This document shows positions 23,879 through 36,620 of a stretch of 64,000 nt of DNA, in pieces. A program made the position numbers and the translations under genes. Position 1 is the first letter of the stretch. Each line of letters starts with the position of its first letter. Source of the DNA: Portulaca oleracea (Eukaryota > Streptophyta > Magnoliopsida > Caryophyllales > Portulacaceae); assembly GCA_029582165.1 (NCBI GenBank), contig CM055879.1, positions 35,816,330-35,880,329 on the forward strand, read 5' to 3'. The notes beneath the pieces were generated by a model that had not been told where the DNA came from, ran no database searches, and worked only from the letters and a program-made list of their open reading frames with translations.

Positions 23879-24907
23879 TATAAAATTAATTATATATATT
23901 CTCCTTCTTACTTTTTCTATCTTTGTGTCAAAAAAAATAATAATAACCATAGTTAATGAAAAAAATTACATTGAAATCATAAATTCACAAGTATTATAGG
24001 ATAAAAAAAAAATTAATGAAATCAACAACTATTATGGGACAGAGCCAAATTTGATTTTACATATTGTATTCATCTATATACACACATTTTCTTCAATAAT
24101 ATTATGTCTAGCAGGCTAGGACAGATGTAAATGCTCTTAAGTCACATCCTCAAGTTCAACAGAAGATCACGTACACATTCCCACTTTTATTAAAAGAGAG
24201 AATTTAAACTATAAATGGATTAATTTAAGACTCTACTAAGAAAATTAGTAGGTGAGCTAGTTTATCCATGATACAACCAAACATAAACCTAGGACCACAT
24301 ATTTGGCTGCCTCTCAAAATAGAAAACAAACATTAAGGTATTTATTCAACAAATGTTTTTTCTTTTGTGAAATTTCCATGACAAACAAATATCTATAAAA
24401 AATATCTTCAACCTTAATTCTAGTTGCATCAATTGTTCATCCAAAAAGTATGTTTCTGTACCATACTTTGAGACCTTAAAAGAATTCCAACCATTAAAAC
24501 AAAACAATACAACTCATATGTCTGAAATTGAAATTCTAAAGGAATTATTTAGTTCTCTATCAAATCAGTTGACATATAGTTTCCAATTAATAAAGTTCAG
24601 GAAAACCAAAATTCTACCATGTGTGCCAACAATTAATGTCAGCTAGTTAAGTTACCAATATACATGTTTGGGCTTGATCTTTCATAAATTATATAACCTT
24701 CCATTAATTATCAAAGTTTATTCAACCATTCCATATTTATCAAGGGTGAAGGCGAAGTCATCCCTAGTTAAAAGGCTAGGGTAGTCATACATTAGTTCGA
24801 ACTATTTGTGAGTTCATAATATGAACAATTAACTCAATTTTATCCTACTTAAACCATAATACCGTGTGATCAAAAAATAATTTATATATAAAAATTTAAG
24901 GGGTTGT

Positions 24908-25130
24908 GGGCCCCGTTCTTTTATGCGATTGGCAGGCTATAGTGTCACACCGCACTGCAACTTTCCATATTTCACCACAATTGCAGCACAATTTACCACA
25001 ACCCGCCACAATCTACTTTTTCAGTTTTAATTTATCTTTTTATTAAAAGGTAAACTTTTCCCAACCCACCACAATCTACCACATTTCCTCCACACCGCAC
25101 AACACCATACCGCAGTCAGCCGTAGGGGCC
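24908..25130. mobile_element. degraded PIF/Harbinger-like MITE (GTTCTTTTAT family)
   Basis: The left end CCCCGTTCTTTTATGCG and internal CCGCAC/CCACAA-rich blocks match the clearer copy at 27292-27551. The right end has decayed. Confidence 0.55.
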
Positions 25131-26059
25131 TACAAGTCCTGTTCCTATTATTTATTTAAATTTATCCGATCAAACTTTTTTTTCAATTATTTTCGAACAA
25201 CCTTCTTCCCATATTTATCCAACTTTATAATTATTTACACAAGATAACATATATATCATAAAATATCCATATATGCATGCTGATGGGCAAGACTTATTTT
25301 ATAAGCCAAGCTAAAGTAGTGGAAAATGGATGCTAGAAAGCATACCTTTACAAATTAGGACAAACAATTTCACCTTTTTGAGAAGTTCTACTTACTTTTC
25401 GGTTAAGCCTAACTTAAATACAGTTATACATTGTTGTTGAAGCCTAACTAGGACAAGATTAATTGTTGTATGTGGGAATTGTGATTAGGTAATCACATGC
25501 AAATATGCAATTAGTTTACATAATTAATTTTCCGACTAATCATAAACACCCTTTTGGATAAAGTGCAAGTACAACGAGGAATCACAATCAATAATTCATC
25601 TGTTAATCATTATCTTTTTGTTCATAAATTAGTTCAAATTAAATTCTTTAGCAAATTAAGAATGAGACAAGGGTTATTGTGGTGCCACATATGGTGCCAC
25701 TCACAAATGTATACTATAAGTTTATGGATTAGGGTTTTGGTGCCACCTGTAATCTTTATAGTTGACTCCAAATCATAGATGGATAATATATATTTTTGAT
25801 AGAACAGATAATTGGATAATATTGGAAAGAAGAGTTTGGTGTAAAAGAAAGAATAAATTGAAGCTAGCAGATACCGAGAATTCAAAATTTGAGAGGTAAT
25901 TAAGTAACTAAATACCTAATAATATAGTAGTATCTATAATATTGTAGAGTTAATTTACTCTTAAGCAATTCAACAATAAGCAATAATTGTATAGTAGCTT
26001 TGCAGAGAAAACAATTAAAATAGAAAATATGCACATTTCTTGTGTAAAGTTTATATAAT

Positions 26060-26200
26060 ATTGTCAATGCGGTCTTGACTTAAGGCTAAGATTGAAGTAC
26101 TGGGTACCTTAGGTCTCAGGTTTGATTCCCTCCTCCTTATGTTGTAATTGTATTGTATTGCTCTTTGTTACTCCTACAAATCAAAAAAATTTTTATATAA
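26060..26200 (+). mobile_element. SINE candidate with an RNA polymerase III box B
   Basis: GGTTTGATTCCC near 26117-26128 matches the box B consensus. GCGGTCTTGACTTAAGG upstream could be a decayed box A region. A TTGTATTGCTCTTTG segment and an A-run follow. No target duplication was identified. Confidence 0.4.
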
Positions 26201-27291
26201 TATTTGTTAATTTATACAATAATATCTTAATTAACTTCCCAAATTTCTATTTCTAGATAATTAGATTTTTTTGGTCCTTTCTTTTGTTTGTTTATATTAA
26301 AAGTAGAGGCTTTTGTAATCAACTTTAAAACTCTATATTTATATTCCAATCCATTGCAAATCTATATCTAACTTCAAAATAGGCTCCCTATTGTGATAAA
26401 TCACCATCTTTTGACCTTTTTTATATGAAAAGTTGATGGTAGATACATATATACTATATATCTAGTATTTTTTAAGTAAGTCAATAAATAAAGATAAAAA
26501 AGAGAAGGCAAAAAGGGTCAATCAAGACTTTCGAAGAAGGAAGACAACCCTTTATTTAGACTTTATGTACATGAAAATTTGTGGGCATTAGAATTGAAGC
26601 TGGTGGGGTACCCTTAATTGCGACACCTTTAGGCTTTTAACAGAAGGTGGTCTGCATGTTCTATTTATATTATAGGACATGCATTATATACACAAGGTAT
26701 AAAGAGTTTTAGCCCCAAAAAAAGGGTTGAGATTATGAAACCTGTTAATTTAGGGGTGCCTTTAGCCTTTATGGTTGCACGCTGTGGGGTCAACCTCAAA
26801 ATGGGACGGTGGTATAAAACTATTATATATATGGTCATAAATATAATACCCTGTAATGTGTATATTTTTTTAATAAAAGGAAAATGGGTCAGTTTGAGTC
26901 TTAGATTTTTTAGAAGCAATTATCAGCAAGTTTTGTAGATTGTAGGTAATTGACGAAGATAAACTATTTATGATAAATATGACTTGTCGATTTGACAATT
27001 TCTACACATGAGAACATTTTTACTTTTACCAAGTTTCGAACTTGGAAAAGTTGAAAGATAAAAATGGTAACCAACTTGAGTATATAAGTATATATACTTA
27101 GCTTTTGATCTAGGCTAGCTACCAATATGTGGGATTTTTTTAGGTTAGTTCACCGGGCTCCTATCTTAAGGTTAACTGTCAGCAGTTAGCAACACTCTAC
27201 AAATTGAGAATATAAGTACCAGATTATTTAGCACAAACATAATTTATCAACCCCATAAATTTTCCACATGAAAATTTTAAGTTTCCATTAA

Positions 27292-27551
27292 GGTTTTGTT
27301 CTTTTATGCGGTAGGTTGCGATGTGGTACCACACGACACTGCACTACTCTATATTCTACCACACTTTACCACAATCATTACTAATATATCTTCTTACTTT
27401 TCTCTCTCCTCACTTTTCTCATCTACTTTTTACATTCTCTCTTCTCACCCACAACTCTCACAACTCACTATACTTTACCACACTTTTCCAAATTCCACGC
27501 ACCGCACCGCACCATCACCATACCGCACCAACCGTATAAAAGAACAGAGCC
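27292..27551. mobile_element. PIF/Harbinger-like MITE with TAA target duplication
   Basis: The left end GGTTTTGTTCTTTTATGCGG is mirrored by GGCTCTGTTCTTTTATACGG as reverse complement of the right end. TAA flanks both sides, the 3-bp duplication of PIF/Harbinger elements. Related copies are at 24908-25130 and near 50235-50380. Confidence 0.78.
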
Positions 27552-28124
27552 TAAATATAATCCTTATAAGAGTGGTAATGAACTTAACTCTCAGGCATTT
27601 GATTATCTGCATGCATGGTGGCTTCTTGTAGAATGCTTTTGAGATAGAAATATAGAATGCTTTTGAGATGGAAACTGATACTGTAAAGCGGAATGTTATG
27701 CAAACTTTGGCAATACCTCCATGATGGCTTCTTGTATAATGCTTCCTTGCACGTCCTTCGATGCTTCCTTTGAAACCTACAAATATTGTACCATAAATTA
27801 GAGTGTTATCAATCTTTCTATGCCTAGTTATACTCTTAAGTCTGACTAAACTTGCTATGTTATTGTGGTTATAGTTAGACTCATACAATTTGTGTGTTTA
27901 GCTGAATCTGATTCAACTAATTTAATAAACTAAATTGCATTTGATCTTAATCTGTAAATAATTACTTAGGTCATGTTCAGCAAAAACAACGATTCACGTA
28001 GAGTATAGCAGCTTATGTGATTGCTGTTCAAACAAAAAATGTGTGGTGTAAATTTAGCGGTTCGCTTATTTGAATAACGTGAATTGACATAAGAGGATAC
28101 AAAGGAAAAAAAAAAAGAAATATT

Positions 28125-30626
28125 ATGTCCGACTATTGGGTTAATGAAAAAATAGGGTTCGGACTGAACCAGGTTTTTCCGGGTAGAATAAATCCGGATA
28201 TTTGGGTTGAGCAAAATTTTGCCAGCACTACTCATGTCTGGCTACCTGGGTACAAAATTGGGATCGATAAAAGAACTGGGGCTACACGAGTTCTTACATC
28301 CTGGAAGAACTCAGAGGACCTTGCTTCTGGCATATTTTCATTAGGAATAGAGCTTAATGTAACAATTCAGTTTGTGATCATCTGGAATAAGATTCAGAAA
28401 TACTGATCAAAGCTTTGCCTTTCTCCCGGAGTTGAGGAATAAGCCCAAGGGGTCTTATAACTTCAGTTTTATGGACAATGAGAATGAAACATATTTCACT
28501 TACCATGTTCGGGTCGGTCCATCCCATGCCTTCAAGATTGGTCATGGAAGTCTCGGGTCAGCTTTCGAGTTCGATATGGCTACGAAGTGGGAAGTGGGTT
28601 TCGATTTTGTCGTTGCCAGGACAACAATGTGATGCCTATAGTTATTGTGGGGCATTTGGCATTTGGCAAGTGCAACCAACAGTCCTTGCCTTACTGCAAT
28701 TTCTTACAAGGGTTTTAGCCCAAGGTAGTGAGTGACTGGAATATGAATGATTACTCAGTAGGGGTGGACAATGGGCTGGGTCCCCATAGGATCAAAGAGG
28801 GTCGGGCCTAAATAAATGGGAGTCATCAAAGGGTTGGGTCATTAAAGGGTCTGGTCATTAATAGGCTGGCCCATTTAACAACATTAAAGGGTCAGTGAAT
28901 GGTCTAGACTGGATTGACCTATCGCTAACTCAAAATAAATAGCATAACTAGTTTCTTTTGCACAACCACACTTCATCTTAACTTTAGGGTCGAAACTGGT
29001 CGGCCCATTTTTCTTTTTTTTGAAAGCCCTGACCCGGCCATCAATTTCAATGTACCGGCCTTAACCCAATCCAACCCTACCTAGTCAATGGGTCAACCCT
29101 CACATGACACCCCTAAATCTACTCGGGTGGGTGTTCTAGGAAGACCCAACTGCAGTGCCTGAACTCTACTCGTCGCAGGAAGAAGGGGGACGAGGACCAT
29201 TTCTGGGAAAATCCTCATGTTGGTTTGCCTGAAAAACCTGAGTCAGTAAAAGTTGAAAGCATAAAGGGTTGTGAATTATCTTGCTTAAATGACTGCTCAT
29301 GTACTGCATATGCTTATAATAATGGTGGGTGTTCAGTTTGGAGAGGAGACGTCTTGAATGTCGGGCAACTTTCCAGTGGTGATTCCTGCTAGAAAAACCC
29401 TTTATGTCAAGCTTAATGAATCAGAGTTTCAACTTGCTGGTAACAGGGACAAGGTGGTTGGTATTATTGTAGGTTCAGTGATTGGATTAGCAGCTGTCTT
29501 AGGGCTTGTTTGGATTTACAATTTGGACACGAAAGAGACTATCAATGGGAGCAGTGGCATCAGATGGTTTCGGTAGTGCTGTTCTCTTACAAAGAATTGC
29601 AAAGTGCCACTAATAAAGTTCAGTGATGAATTAGGAGAAGGAGGTTTTGGCTAGGTGTTCAAGGGAAGACTACCAAACTCATCGTTTATACGGTTAAGAT
29701 GCTGGAAGGTGCTAGCCAAGGGGACAAGAGCGCAGTTTTGGGCAGAAGTGAGCACCATTGGGAAAATTCAGCATATTAATCTTGTTTGCCTTCAAGGGTT
29801 TCGTTGCGAGGGAAGTAAGAAGCTGTTGGTCTATGAATGCATGCCTAATGGTTCCCTGAATTCCCACCTTTTCCGAGGAAAAAGATGTGAGTTTTTGAAC
29901 TGGGAAACAAGGTATCAGATTGCAGTTGGAACAGCCAAAGGATTCGCATATTTGTGTGAAAAATGCAGAATGCATCATCCACTGGGACATCAAGCCAGAG
30001 AACATTCTGTTAGATGCAAGTTTCAGACAAAAAATTGTGGACTTTGGATTGGCAAAACTCATGGGGCAAGAATTCAGCAGGGTGCCAAGGTACTCACCTC
30101 CATGAGAGGCACACGAAAATACCTTGCACCTGAGTGGCTTTCAGAGGGTGCCATAACAGCGAAAGCCGATGTCTACAGCTATGGGATGATGTTTTTTGAA
30201 ATCATATCGGGTCGAAGGAACTTGGAGCAAGTTGAGGATGAGGAATTCGACAACTTCGTCCCGATTGAAGTCCGAACAAAAATGAGTGAAGGCGAAGACG
30301 GTCTTAGCATAGTGGATCCTAGGTTGGAAGGCAATGCAGACAAAGAAGAGGCCATAAGATTATGCGATATTGCTTGTTGGTGTATTCAAGATGGTGAAAA
30401 TCAAAGGCTGGCAATGGGACAAGTTGTGCAGGTCCTCTAGGAGTTTTAGCTATAGACATGCACCCTATATATGCCCTGGTGTCTCCAAATGTTTGCTGAC
30501 AATCAAAGCATCAATACTTTCACTGAAGGATGAATATTTGAATCAAAGGGCTTATGCTTCAGCTACCTCTTCTTTCAACCTCAGTGAAGACTCCTGTGTC
30601 ACTGCCAAATCTCAAGGGTAGATTGT
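28125..30626 (+). pseudogene. G-type lectin S-receptor-like Ser/Thr kinase relic
   Basis: Pieces of one receptor kinase follow in order across different frames. The second half of a bulb-type lectin (WLPGYKIGIDKRTG, LTSWKNSEDLASGIFSL) comes first, then an S-locus glycoprotein region (YNFSFMDNENETYFTYHV) and an EGF-like stretch (QCDAYSYCGAFG). A PAN segment (CSCTAYAYNNGGCSVWRGD) and a transmembrane helix (VVGIIVGSVIGLAAVLGLVW) follow. The kinase has LGEGGFG, HWDIKPENILLD, VDFGLAKL and APEWLSEGAITAKADVYSYG. The N-terminus is missing. At least five frameshifts or stops break it, including a stop right after LGEGGFG. A MITE sits between the EGF-like and PAN parts. Intact members are single-exon plasma-membrane receptors, and the lack of introns here fits that class. 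Confidence 0.9.
28759..29115. mobile_element. hAT-like MITE inserted in the receptor-kinase relic
   Basis: TAGGGGTGGACA at the left and CACCCCTA at the right are inverted ends of a type common in plant hAT MITEs. TTACTCAG before the element and CTACTCGG close after it are a plausible old 8-bp target duplication. Removing the element rejoins the kinase homology across NDYS and the following GGCV-like region. Confidence 0.75.
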
Positions 30627-31039
30627 GTCTACTAAACCGTTCACAGGGTTTCTAGGTTGTGCCACTATCTGGTCACATCTGACCATATATTGTGTTTTAT
30701 GTCCTATGTAACCATGTTGTCGACCAAGCGTACTTGGCTTCAGTTATTCTGAACTTTGAGAGGTTGAAGAAATTAATTCTCATACATAGATGTGAGCTAT
30801 GCAGCAACTCTCCTCTATCTCTCTCCGGAATGAACAGTAGAAAAATAGATGATGTTTAATTCAGTCCAAAGGTAACAATTTCTTGAGTGTAGGTTAGATG
30901 CCACATTTAGGACATCCTCAACGAAAAAAACAAAGAAAAAAGAAGTGATTTTCAGGGGTGTGAACTTAGAAGCTTGACATACAGCTCCTAGTGTTCTTTA
31001 GAAGCACCCGAGGTTGAAACAAATCCCTTGTAGGATACA

Positions 31040-31390
31040 CTATTAGTTTCCAGAAGAAGAGGCATCTAAGGTACTTATATAGGGATGTTGTGTGGTGAAG
31101 CCAAATGCAGAAGCCTAAGCATTGATATCAAATGCTATGAACTAAAAATTGTGGACCAGCAGAACCAACACATCCACCATTTCTGAGTTCTAGCAGTGCA
31201 GAAATTACCAGAATACCAGGGAAGTCCAGCAGGCAAGTAGTTGACCATCGCTTGGGGCTAGAACGGGCCTCTACTTTTGATGTGAGACGAGTACTTGTGT
31301 CTTTTGCGATCTGCACAATACATGCAAATATTGTAAAACATATTACCACCTGATTCCGTAATGTCTGGGTCTAACAGCACAAAAGTCGGT
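31040..31390 (+). pseudogene. relic of a CRK last exon
   Basis: The segment aligns with the last exon and 3' UTR of the CRK at 32919-35879 (35590-35930). Shared blocks are TTTCCAGAAGAAGA, AATGCAGAAGCC, CAGAACCAACACA, CCACCATTTCTGA and GCAGAAATTACCAG. Stops and small deletions destroy the frame. No upstream CRK exons are found before it, so only the tail of an older tandem copy survives. Confidence 0.85.
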
Positions 31391-31959
31391 GACTCCTCTA
31401 GAGCTTCAATATAACACTTCAAAAAGATAAAATATAAGACAAGAAACTCAACTATGATACACAAAACAGCAGAGTCATACTGTCGTCGTAACTCGTAACA
31501 CTTAATGTAAATATACCATACTTGATAACATCATGATAGAGCCTAAAATTGGTATAAAGGAAGAACATTAACTAGGTTGTAGTCAAGTTGGCTATTACCC
31601 CACCCTACCAAGGATCAACTTTTGGTGGAAGCAAAAGAATTTCCATATGTTGGAAATTATAGGCTTGATGAGTCATACTTGTATGTGTAATGGTGCTTAC
31701 TCCTTGGTTCGAGCCCACTCGATGTAGGGGCCCAACAAGCGGACTTGCTTATCAATCGAGTAACCCTAAACCTTGCTTGTTACTGCTAAACGTCAACTAG
31801 CTTGTTACTGCTAAACCTCAAATCACTCAAAACCTCTCCCACCCCACCCCAATCCACCCCCCCCCCCAAAAAAAAAAGGAAAAAAAGCATGTATTAAAAA
31901 AAATGGAAAATCAGAAAAGACATCAGCATGATGGAAGCATAGACAAATTAAAATAATTG

Positions 31960-32330
31960 ATGCAACAACCTAGTAGGGTAGAGTTAAGAAATTACTTGTT
32001 TATTTTGGCTTAGAAACATTGCTTGAGCCAAATTCCAAGGCAATAACGGCACCATCCAAAAATAAGCAAAGAGTCAAAGGCATTGTCTGTAGAAGTAGTT
32101 CACATGAAAATTTATTAGTAACGTCAAAACACAGCTGCAGAAGGTTAATTGGTTTGTTTGCACAATTTCACTACCCTAGAAAACGCTAGGAACTTTCATA
32201 TGAAGAGCAAGAGCAATAGACAGATGTCCTCTTCTTCTATTAATGACAATATTCCATTTTAGGCTGTGACCTCTTCATTGTGAACTCATTAATTACATTA
32301 TGTAACCAGAGCAAGCAAATTTTCTTTTTC
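31960..32330. repeat. tandem-duplicated CRK 3' flank, copy 1
   Basis: It matches 36236-36620 in order: ATTGATGCAACAACC, AAATTCCAAGGC, AAAAATAAGCAAAGAGTC, AACTTTCATATGA, AATATTCCATTTTAGGCT and AACTCATTAATTACATTATG. Together with the relic at 31040-31390 this defines the 3' part of a duplicated CRK unit. Confidence 0.85.
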
Positions 32331-32918
32331 AAAAAAAGTAACATCTTTTAGTGTAGGTCCCGCTTATACACGGTTTCGTGGTGTGTTAGATGTAGACAGT
32401 TTTAACCCAGCAAACATCATTGTTCACGGAGAAGTTGATTCCATACAAGCAAATCAAAAAAGGAAAATCAAAAAAAGGGTTTGATGTTGCATTCATGTAG
32501 CAACATTTTAAGTCCCACGAGTTTCTTTTTATTTAAAAAAAAAAAAAAACAAAGTCTGAACAAGTTGAAGAGTTTGTAACAGCGCAGCTAATACAGCAAA
32601 AAACAACAGCATGCCGGCTATAAAAAATATTAAAAAAAACAACAACAATAAGGGAAGACAACTAAAAATGAGAAATAAGAATTAAATTGATTCTTTGAAT
32701 TTGTAATTCTCTCTGCTCCATCTCTCTGCCCCACGAGTTTTTCAGTAAAAGATATTGAACAGGCAGAATGCACAATTAACAAACCCTTTTTTTTCCTTTG
32801 TTCTTCTCCCCCCCAAGTAAAATTAAAACTGAGCAGAGTAGTAAATATTGAACTGATAATAAGTGCCATTACCACCTCCTTTCTTCCCACAATTCCCTTT
32901 TCCTAAATTCAGACCAAG

Positions 32919-35879
32919 ATGACTCTTTCTTCCCAAAATCTTCATAAACAATATTCACACTCCCTTGCAATTTCACTACTTGTTTCACTATCCTTTCTCC
33001 TCAGACCTTCCCTGTGTGACCCACGAGCAACCGAAGCGGGTTTGGTATGCTCCAAAAGTAAAGCTCCATCAACCCAACGCCGAAGTTTCGTTTCGAGTTT
33101 CCAAGCAGCTCTTGATTCCCTAACTTCCCAGGTTACACGTTCGGGTTATGGGACAAACACCAATGGCACAGGAAACATCACGGTGTATGCCTTTGGTCAG
33201 TGCATGAGGGATGTAACAGGATCTGACTGTAATCTTTGTTTTGCCCATATCAAGACCAAAATTGACAAATGCCTCCCCTACGTAAGACTGACCCCTGGAG
33301 GCCGGGTTTTCTTTGATGGGTGCTTCTTGAGGTACGATGATCATGATTTTCAGGGGGAGGTTTTGAGCAAAGAGGATAAAACAGTTTGCGGGTCAGAAAA
33401 ATTCAGCGGAAACAAAACCGTTTTCAAGAGGAATGTCGTAGATTTAGTGAAGAATTTGAGTGCCGAAGGAGCTAAAACTGGTGGGTTTTCATTTGGGTCG
33501 TCGAGTGTAGATAACGTGACTGTGTACGCACTGGTTCAGTGTTGGAAATATGTGAACTCTAGTGGGTGTGGGACTTGTTTGGCTAATGCAGCTACTAGGG
33601 TAAATCTGTGTCCTCCGAAGAATGAAGGCAGGGTTTTGAATTCTGGGTGTTATTTGCGGTATTCTACAGACAAGTTCTACAACAATTCTGGAGCTCCTCC
33701 TGCTGTGCAAAATCATGGTAAAGTACCCCCATATCTTGTACCCAAAATCAGAACCAACCAAAGAAACTAAAGAGAAACAAAGGGTAAGGATGTTACTGGA
33801 TTGTGGTCTTCTGATAAATTCTGTGCATTGGATCATCACCAGGTGCTAATCACTCAGCAGTGGTGCTGGCTACATCGATATCTGCTCTTGCTTTTGTAAT
33901 GCTCCTGGCTGCTGGTGTTGTTTTGGGGAAAGAGAAGTTTGTCAAGCAGCAAAAAGGTAACAATTTGAGATATGAAACCCACTTCCCTACCCCCAAAGAA
34001 GAAAAAAAAATACACATCATCACTTATGATCATATTACACAGATGAATGAGAACTAGTTTTTAATCTTGATTGGCAGAAAGGAAGCAACTAGGGACCTTA
34101 ATGACCATCGTGAAAAAATCCAAATTCGGCTACTCATATGAAATGCTTGAAAAGGCAACGAATTACTTCCATCACACAAACAAATTGGGCCAAGGAGGTT
34201 CTGGTTCAGTTTACAAGGTAAAATATGTTTTCATGTTATAAGTTTCTGGATATAGTTAATATGTCATGGTCTCTTTTAATTTTAATGTAAATGGAACAGG
34301 GGATTCTACCAGATGGAAGAGTTGTTGCAGTGAAAAGGCTCTTTTTCAACACAAGACAATGGGTAGAACATTTCTTCAATGAAATTGATCTAATCAGCAG
34401 TGTCCAACATAAAAACCTAGTGAAGCTTCTAGGGTGTAGCATTGCTGGCCCTGAAAGCCTTCTGGTCTACGAATTTGTGCCCAACAGGAGCCTTCATAGC
34501 CATCTCTTTGGTAACATTTCTGAGACCTATCATGTTTTGGTTGAGTTTACTAGGTTAACCTTGCATTTTGCATTTTGGAGTCAATCAACATTGAATCGTC
34601 TTATTTTGATTCTAGGTCGGCCTAGTTTCAAACTGCCTACTTCAAGTGAAAAGTTAACTATTTGGTATAACGAGGTTGGCAGCTGAATTATTTGGTACCA
34701 CTACTTTGAGAATGAATTGCTAGGCTCCTTAACTTTTTACTTGGTGTTTTAAAACGTGACAATTTAAAAGGTGCTAAACCTCGATTTACCAAATAGTTAA
34801 TTTTTCCGAGTACATCAAAAGCAAAATGCAAGGTTGGACACCTTAAGGACCATAATCGATGTCTATGTTCATTTTCATGCCAGGGAAGGATACCAAACCC
34901 CTGAACTGGGAAGAAAGATGGAACATAATATTGGGCACAGCCGAGGGATTAGCCTATCTTCATGAAGAGTCAAAATTAAGGATCATACACAGAGACATAA
35001 AACTGAACAACATTCTTCTAGACAATGACATGACCCCTAAGATTGCTGATTTCGGGCTTGCTAGGTTGCTCCCTGAAGACAAGACTCATCTCAGCACCGC
35101 CATAGCAGGAACATTGTAAGCTAATCACTCACGTTCATTTGTACTATTGCTCCATTGAAAATTTATCTTCCTAGAATGATAAATTTACCAGTCGCGGCTT
35201 CAATGACAATTTAAGAGGGTTGAATTAGTATTTTTACATAAAATAGAGAAACAAGCTTAAGTATGCTAATTTGCTGCAGGGGCTACATGGCTCCAGAGTA
35301 CATCGTATGTGGAAAACTAACCAAGAAGGCTGATGTTTACGGATTTGGAGTTGTTCTTATTGAACTTGTCACTGGGAAAAAGAATGCTAGCTCATCTTCT
35401 CAGGATTCTGTTTCCATGTGTATGCTACATATGGTACTGATGACATTCTAACTAAACTGCTAATGATGACATGTTTATTTCTGCTACACTAATGACCATT
35501 TTATGGAACATTTCATTTTATTCGTGCCCAGATTTGGAGCCTACATGTGAAAGGAAGATTGCATGAAGCAGTTGATAAAGCCTTGGATGGTCAGTTTCCA
35601 GAAGAAGAAGCATCTAGGGTGCTTCAGATAGGGCTTCTGTGTGTTCAGGCTAATGCAGAAGCCCGACCATTGATGTCAACAGTGGTGAAAATGCTAAGAG
35701 ATAAAGATAATGAACTTGCAGAACCAACACAACCACCATTTCTGAATTCTACCAATGCAGAAATTACCAGGCAATTTCAGCAGACGAGCAGTAGACATTC
35801 ACCTGCATCTACTCGGCCCAGTGCACCAGAAAGCCATGGTTCAGAGTCAGAGTCTTTGCTCGATGTGCAACATACCTAG
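32919..35879 (+). CDS. cysteine-rich receptor-like protein kinase, CRK2-like
   Basis: Seven exons (32919-33717, 33843-33956, 34078-34217, 34300-34510, 34884-35115, 35280-35433, 35532-35879) join to 1998 nt, giving 665 residues. It is a plasma-membrane receptor kinase. A signal peptide (residues 1-33) precedes two DUF26/Gnk2 domains, each with C-X8-C-X2-C (C95/C104/C107 and C208/C217/C220). A transmembrane helix spans about 272-295. The kinase has the glycine loop GQGGSG (342-347), Lys363 in VAVKRL, HRD (457-459), DFG (477-479) and GYMAPEY, so it should be active. The donor of exon 6 was taken as ATG|GTACTG because only that keeps frame into [10 protein letters not shown]. The seven-exon pattern equals that of the next CRK. 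The N-terminus ([12 protein letters not shown]) recalls Arabidopsis CRK2, which acts with RBOHD in stress signalling. That role is by analogy. Confidence 0.93.
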
Positions 35880-36235
35880 TGTTCTGCACAATGCATGTAC
35901 ATACTGTATTACATATTAACACCCGATTCTCATAACTTTTGGGAGTACCTGCATAAACCTTTCTCTAGATCTTCACTACATGCTTGGTTGTCACTCACTT
36001 GACTTTCACGATTAACAAGGATTTTCTTTTATCAATGATGTCTCGCATTATAACATACCAAAAGTCACAATATTATACTTTTCTAAAAGTACTTTTCATT
36101 ACAAATCTAATGATAGTAGAGTTTTATATGATGAATCGCTATTATATACATAATATTATAAAATTAGCATTCAAAGTTTTCGAGACCAAATGTTATGTGA
36201 CATTTGACATCGGCATGACACGAAATTGTCGAGCA

Positions 36236-36620
36236 ATTTAAATTATTGGTGCAACAACCAAGCAGGGTACAATTAAGAAATCATATCCTTAACTTGGCTA
36301 GACAGGGGGATTCTTGAAAACCATCCTTGAACCAAATCCCAAGGCGCTAGCAGCAACACCCAAAAATAAGCAAAGAGTCTAAAGGAATATTAGTAATTTA
36401 GTAGAAATAAATCACATGAAAGCATAATTAAATGTCAAAAACACACAGCTCAGAAGGTTTAAACAACTATGCAGTTGTACCACCCTTAAAATGCTAGGAA
36501 GCTTCATATGACAAGTAATGACGACAGGTGTCCTTCTCAACTTCTATTTAAGTCAATATTCCATTTTAGGCTATGTCTTTCAATCTAAACTCATTAATTA
36601 CATTATGAATCCAAGGCAAC
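36236..36620. repeat. tandem-duplicated CRK 3' flank, copy 2
   Basis: This is the counterpart of 31960-32330, directly downstream of the intact CRK. The remaining gap up to 37362 has a C-run at 36679-36690, AT-rich sequence and no recognisable gene. Confidence 0.85.

Larger units (their letters stand above)
23879..28124. other. intergenic, PG2 upstream region to the kinase relic
   Basis: No gene is recognisable. It holds the PG-duplication block (about 25255-25575), two PIF-like MITEs, and a SINE candidate. An imperfect local duplication near 27610-27760 repeats GGCTTCTTGTA.AATGCTT. The rest is AT-rich with short meaningless frames. Confidence 0.6.
30627..32918. other. intergenic with duplicated CRK 3' material
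   Basis: It holds the CRK last-exon relic (31040-31390) and its duplicated 3' flank (31960-32330). Around 31650-31760 there is a GGTTCGAGCCC box B-like motif that could mark another old SINE. The 500 bp before the CRK start at 32919 are AT-rich, with no clear TATA box. Confidence 0.55.
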
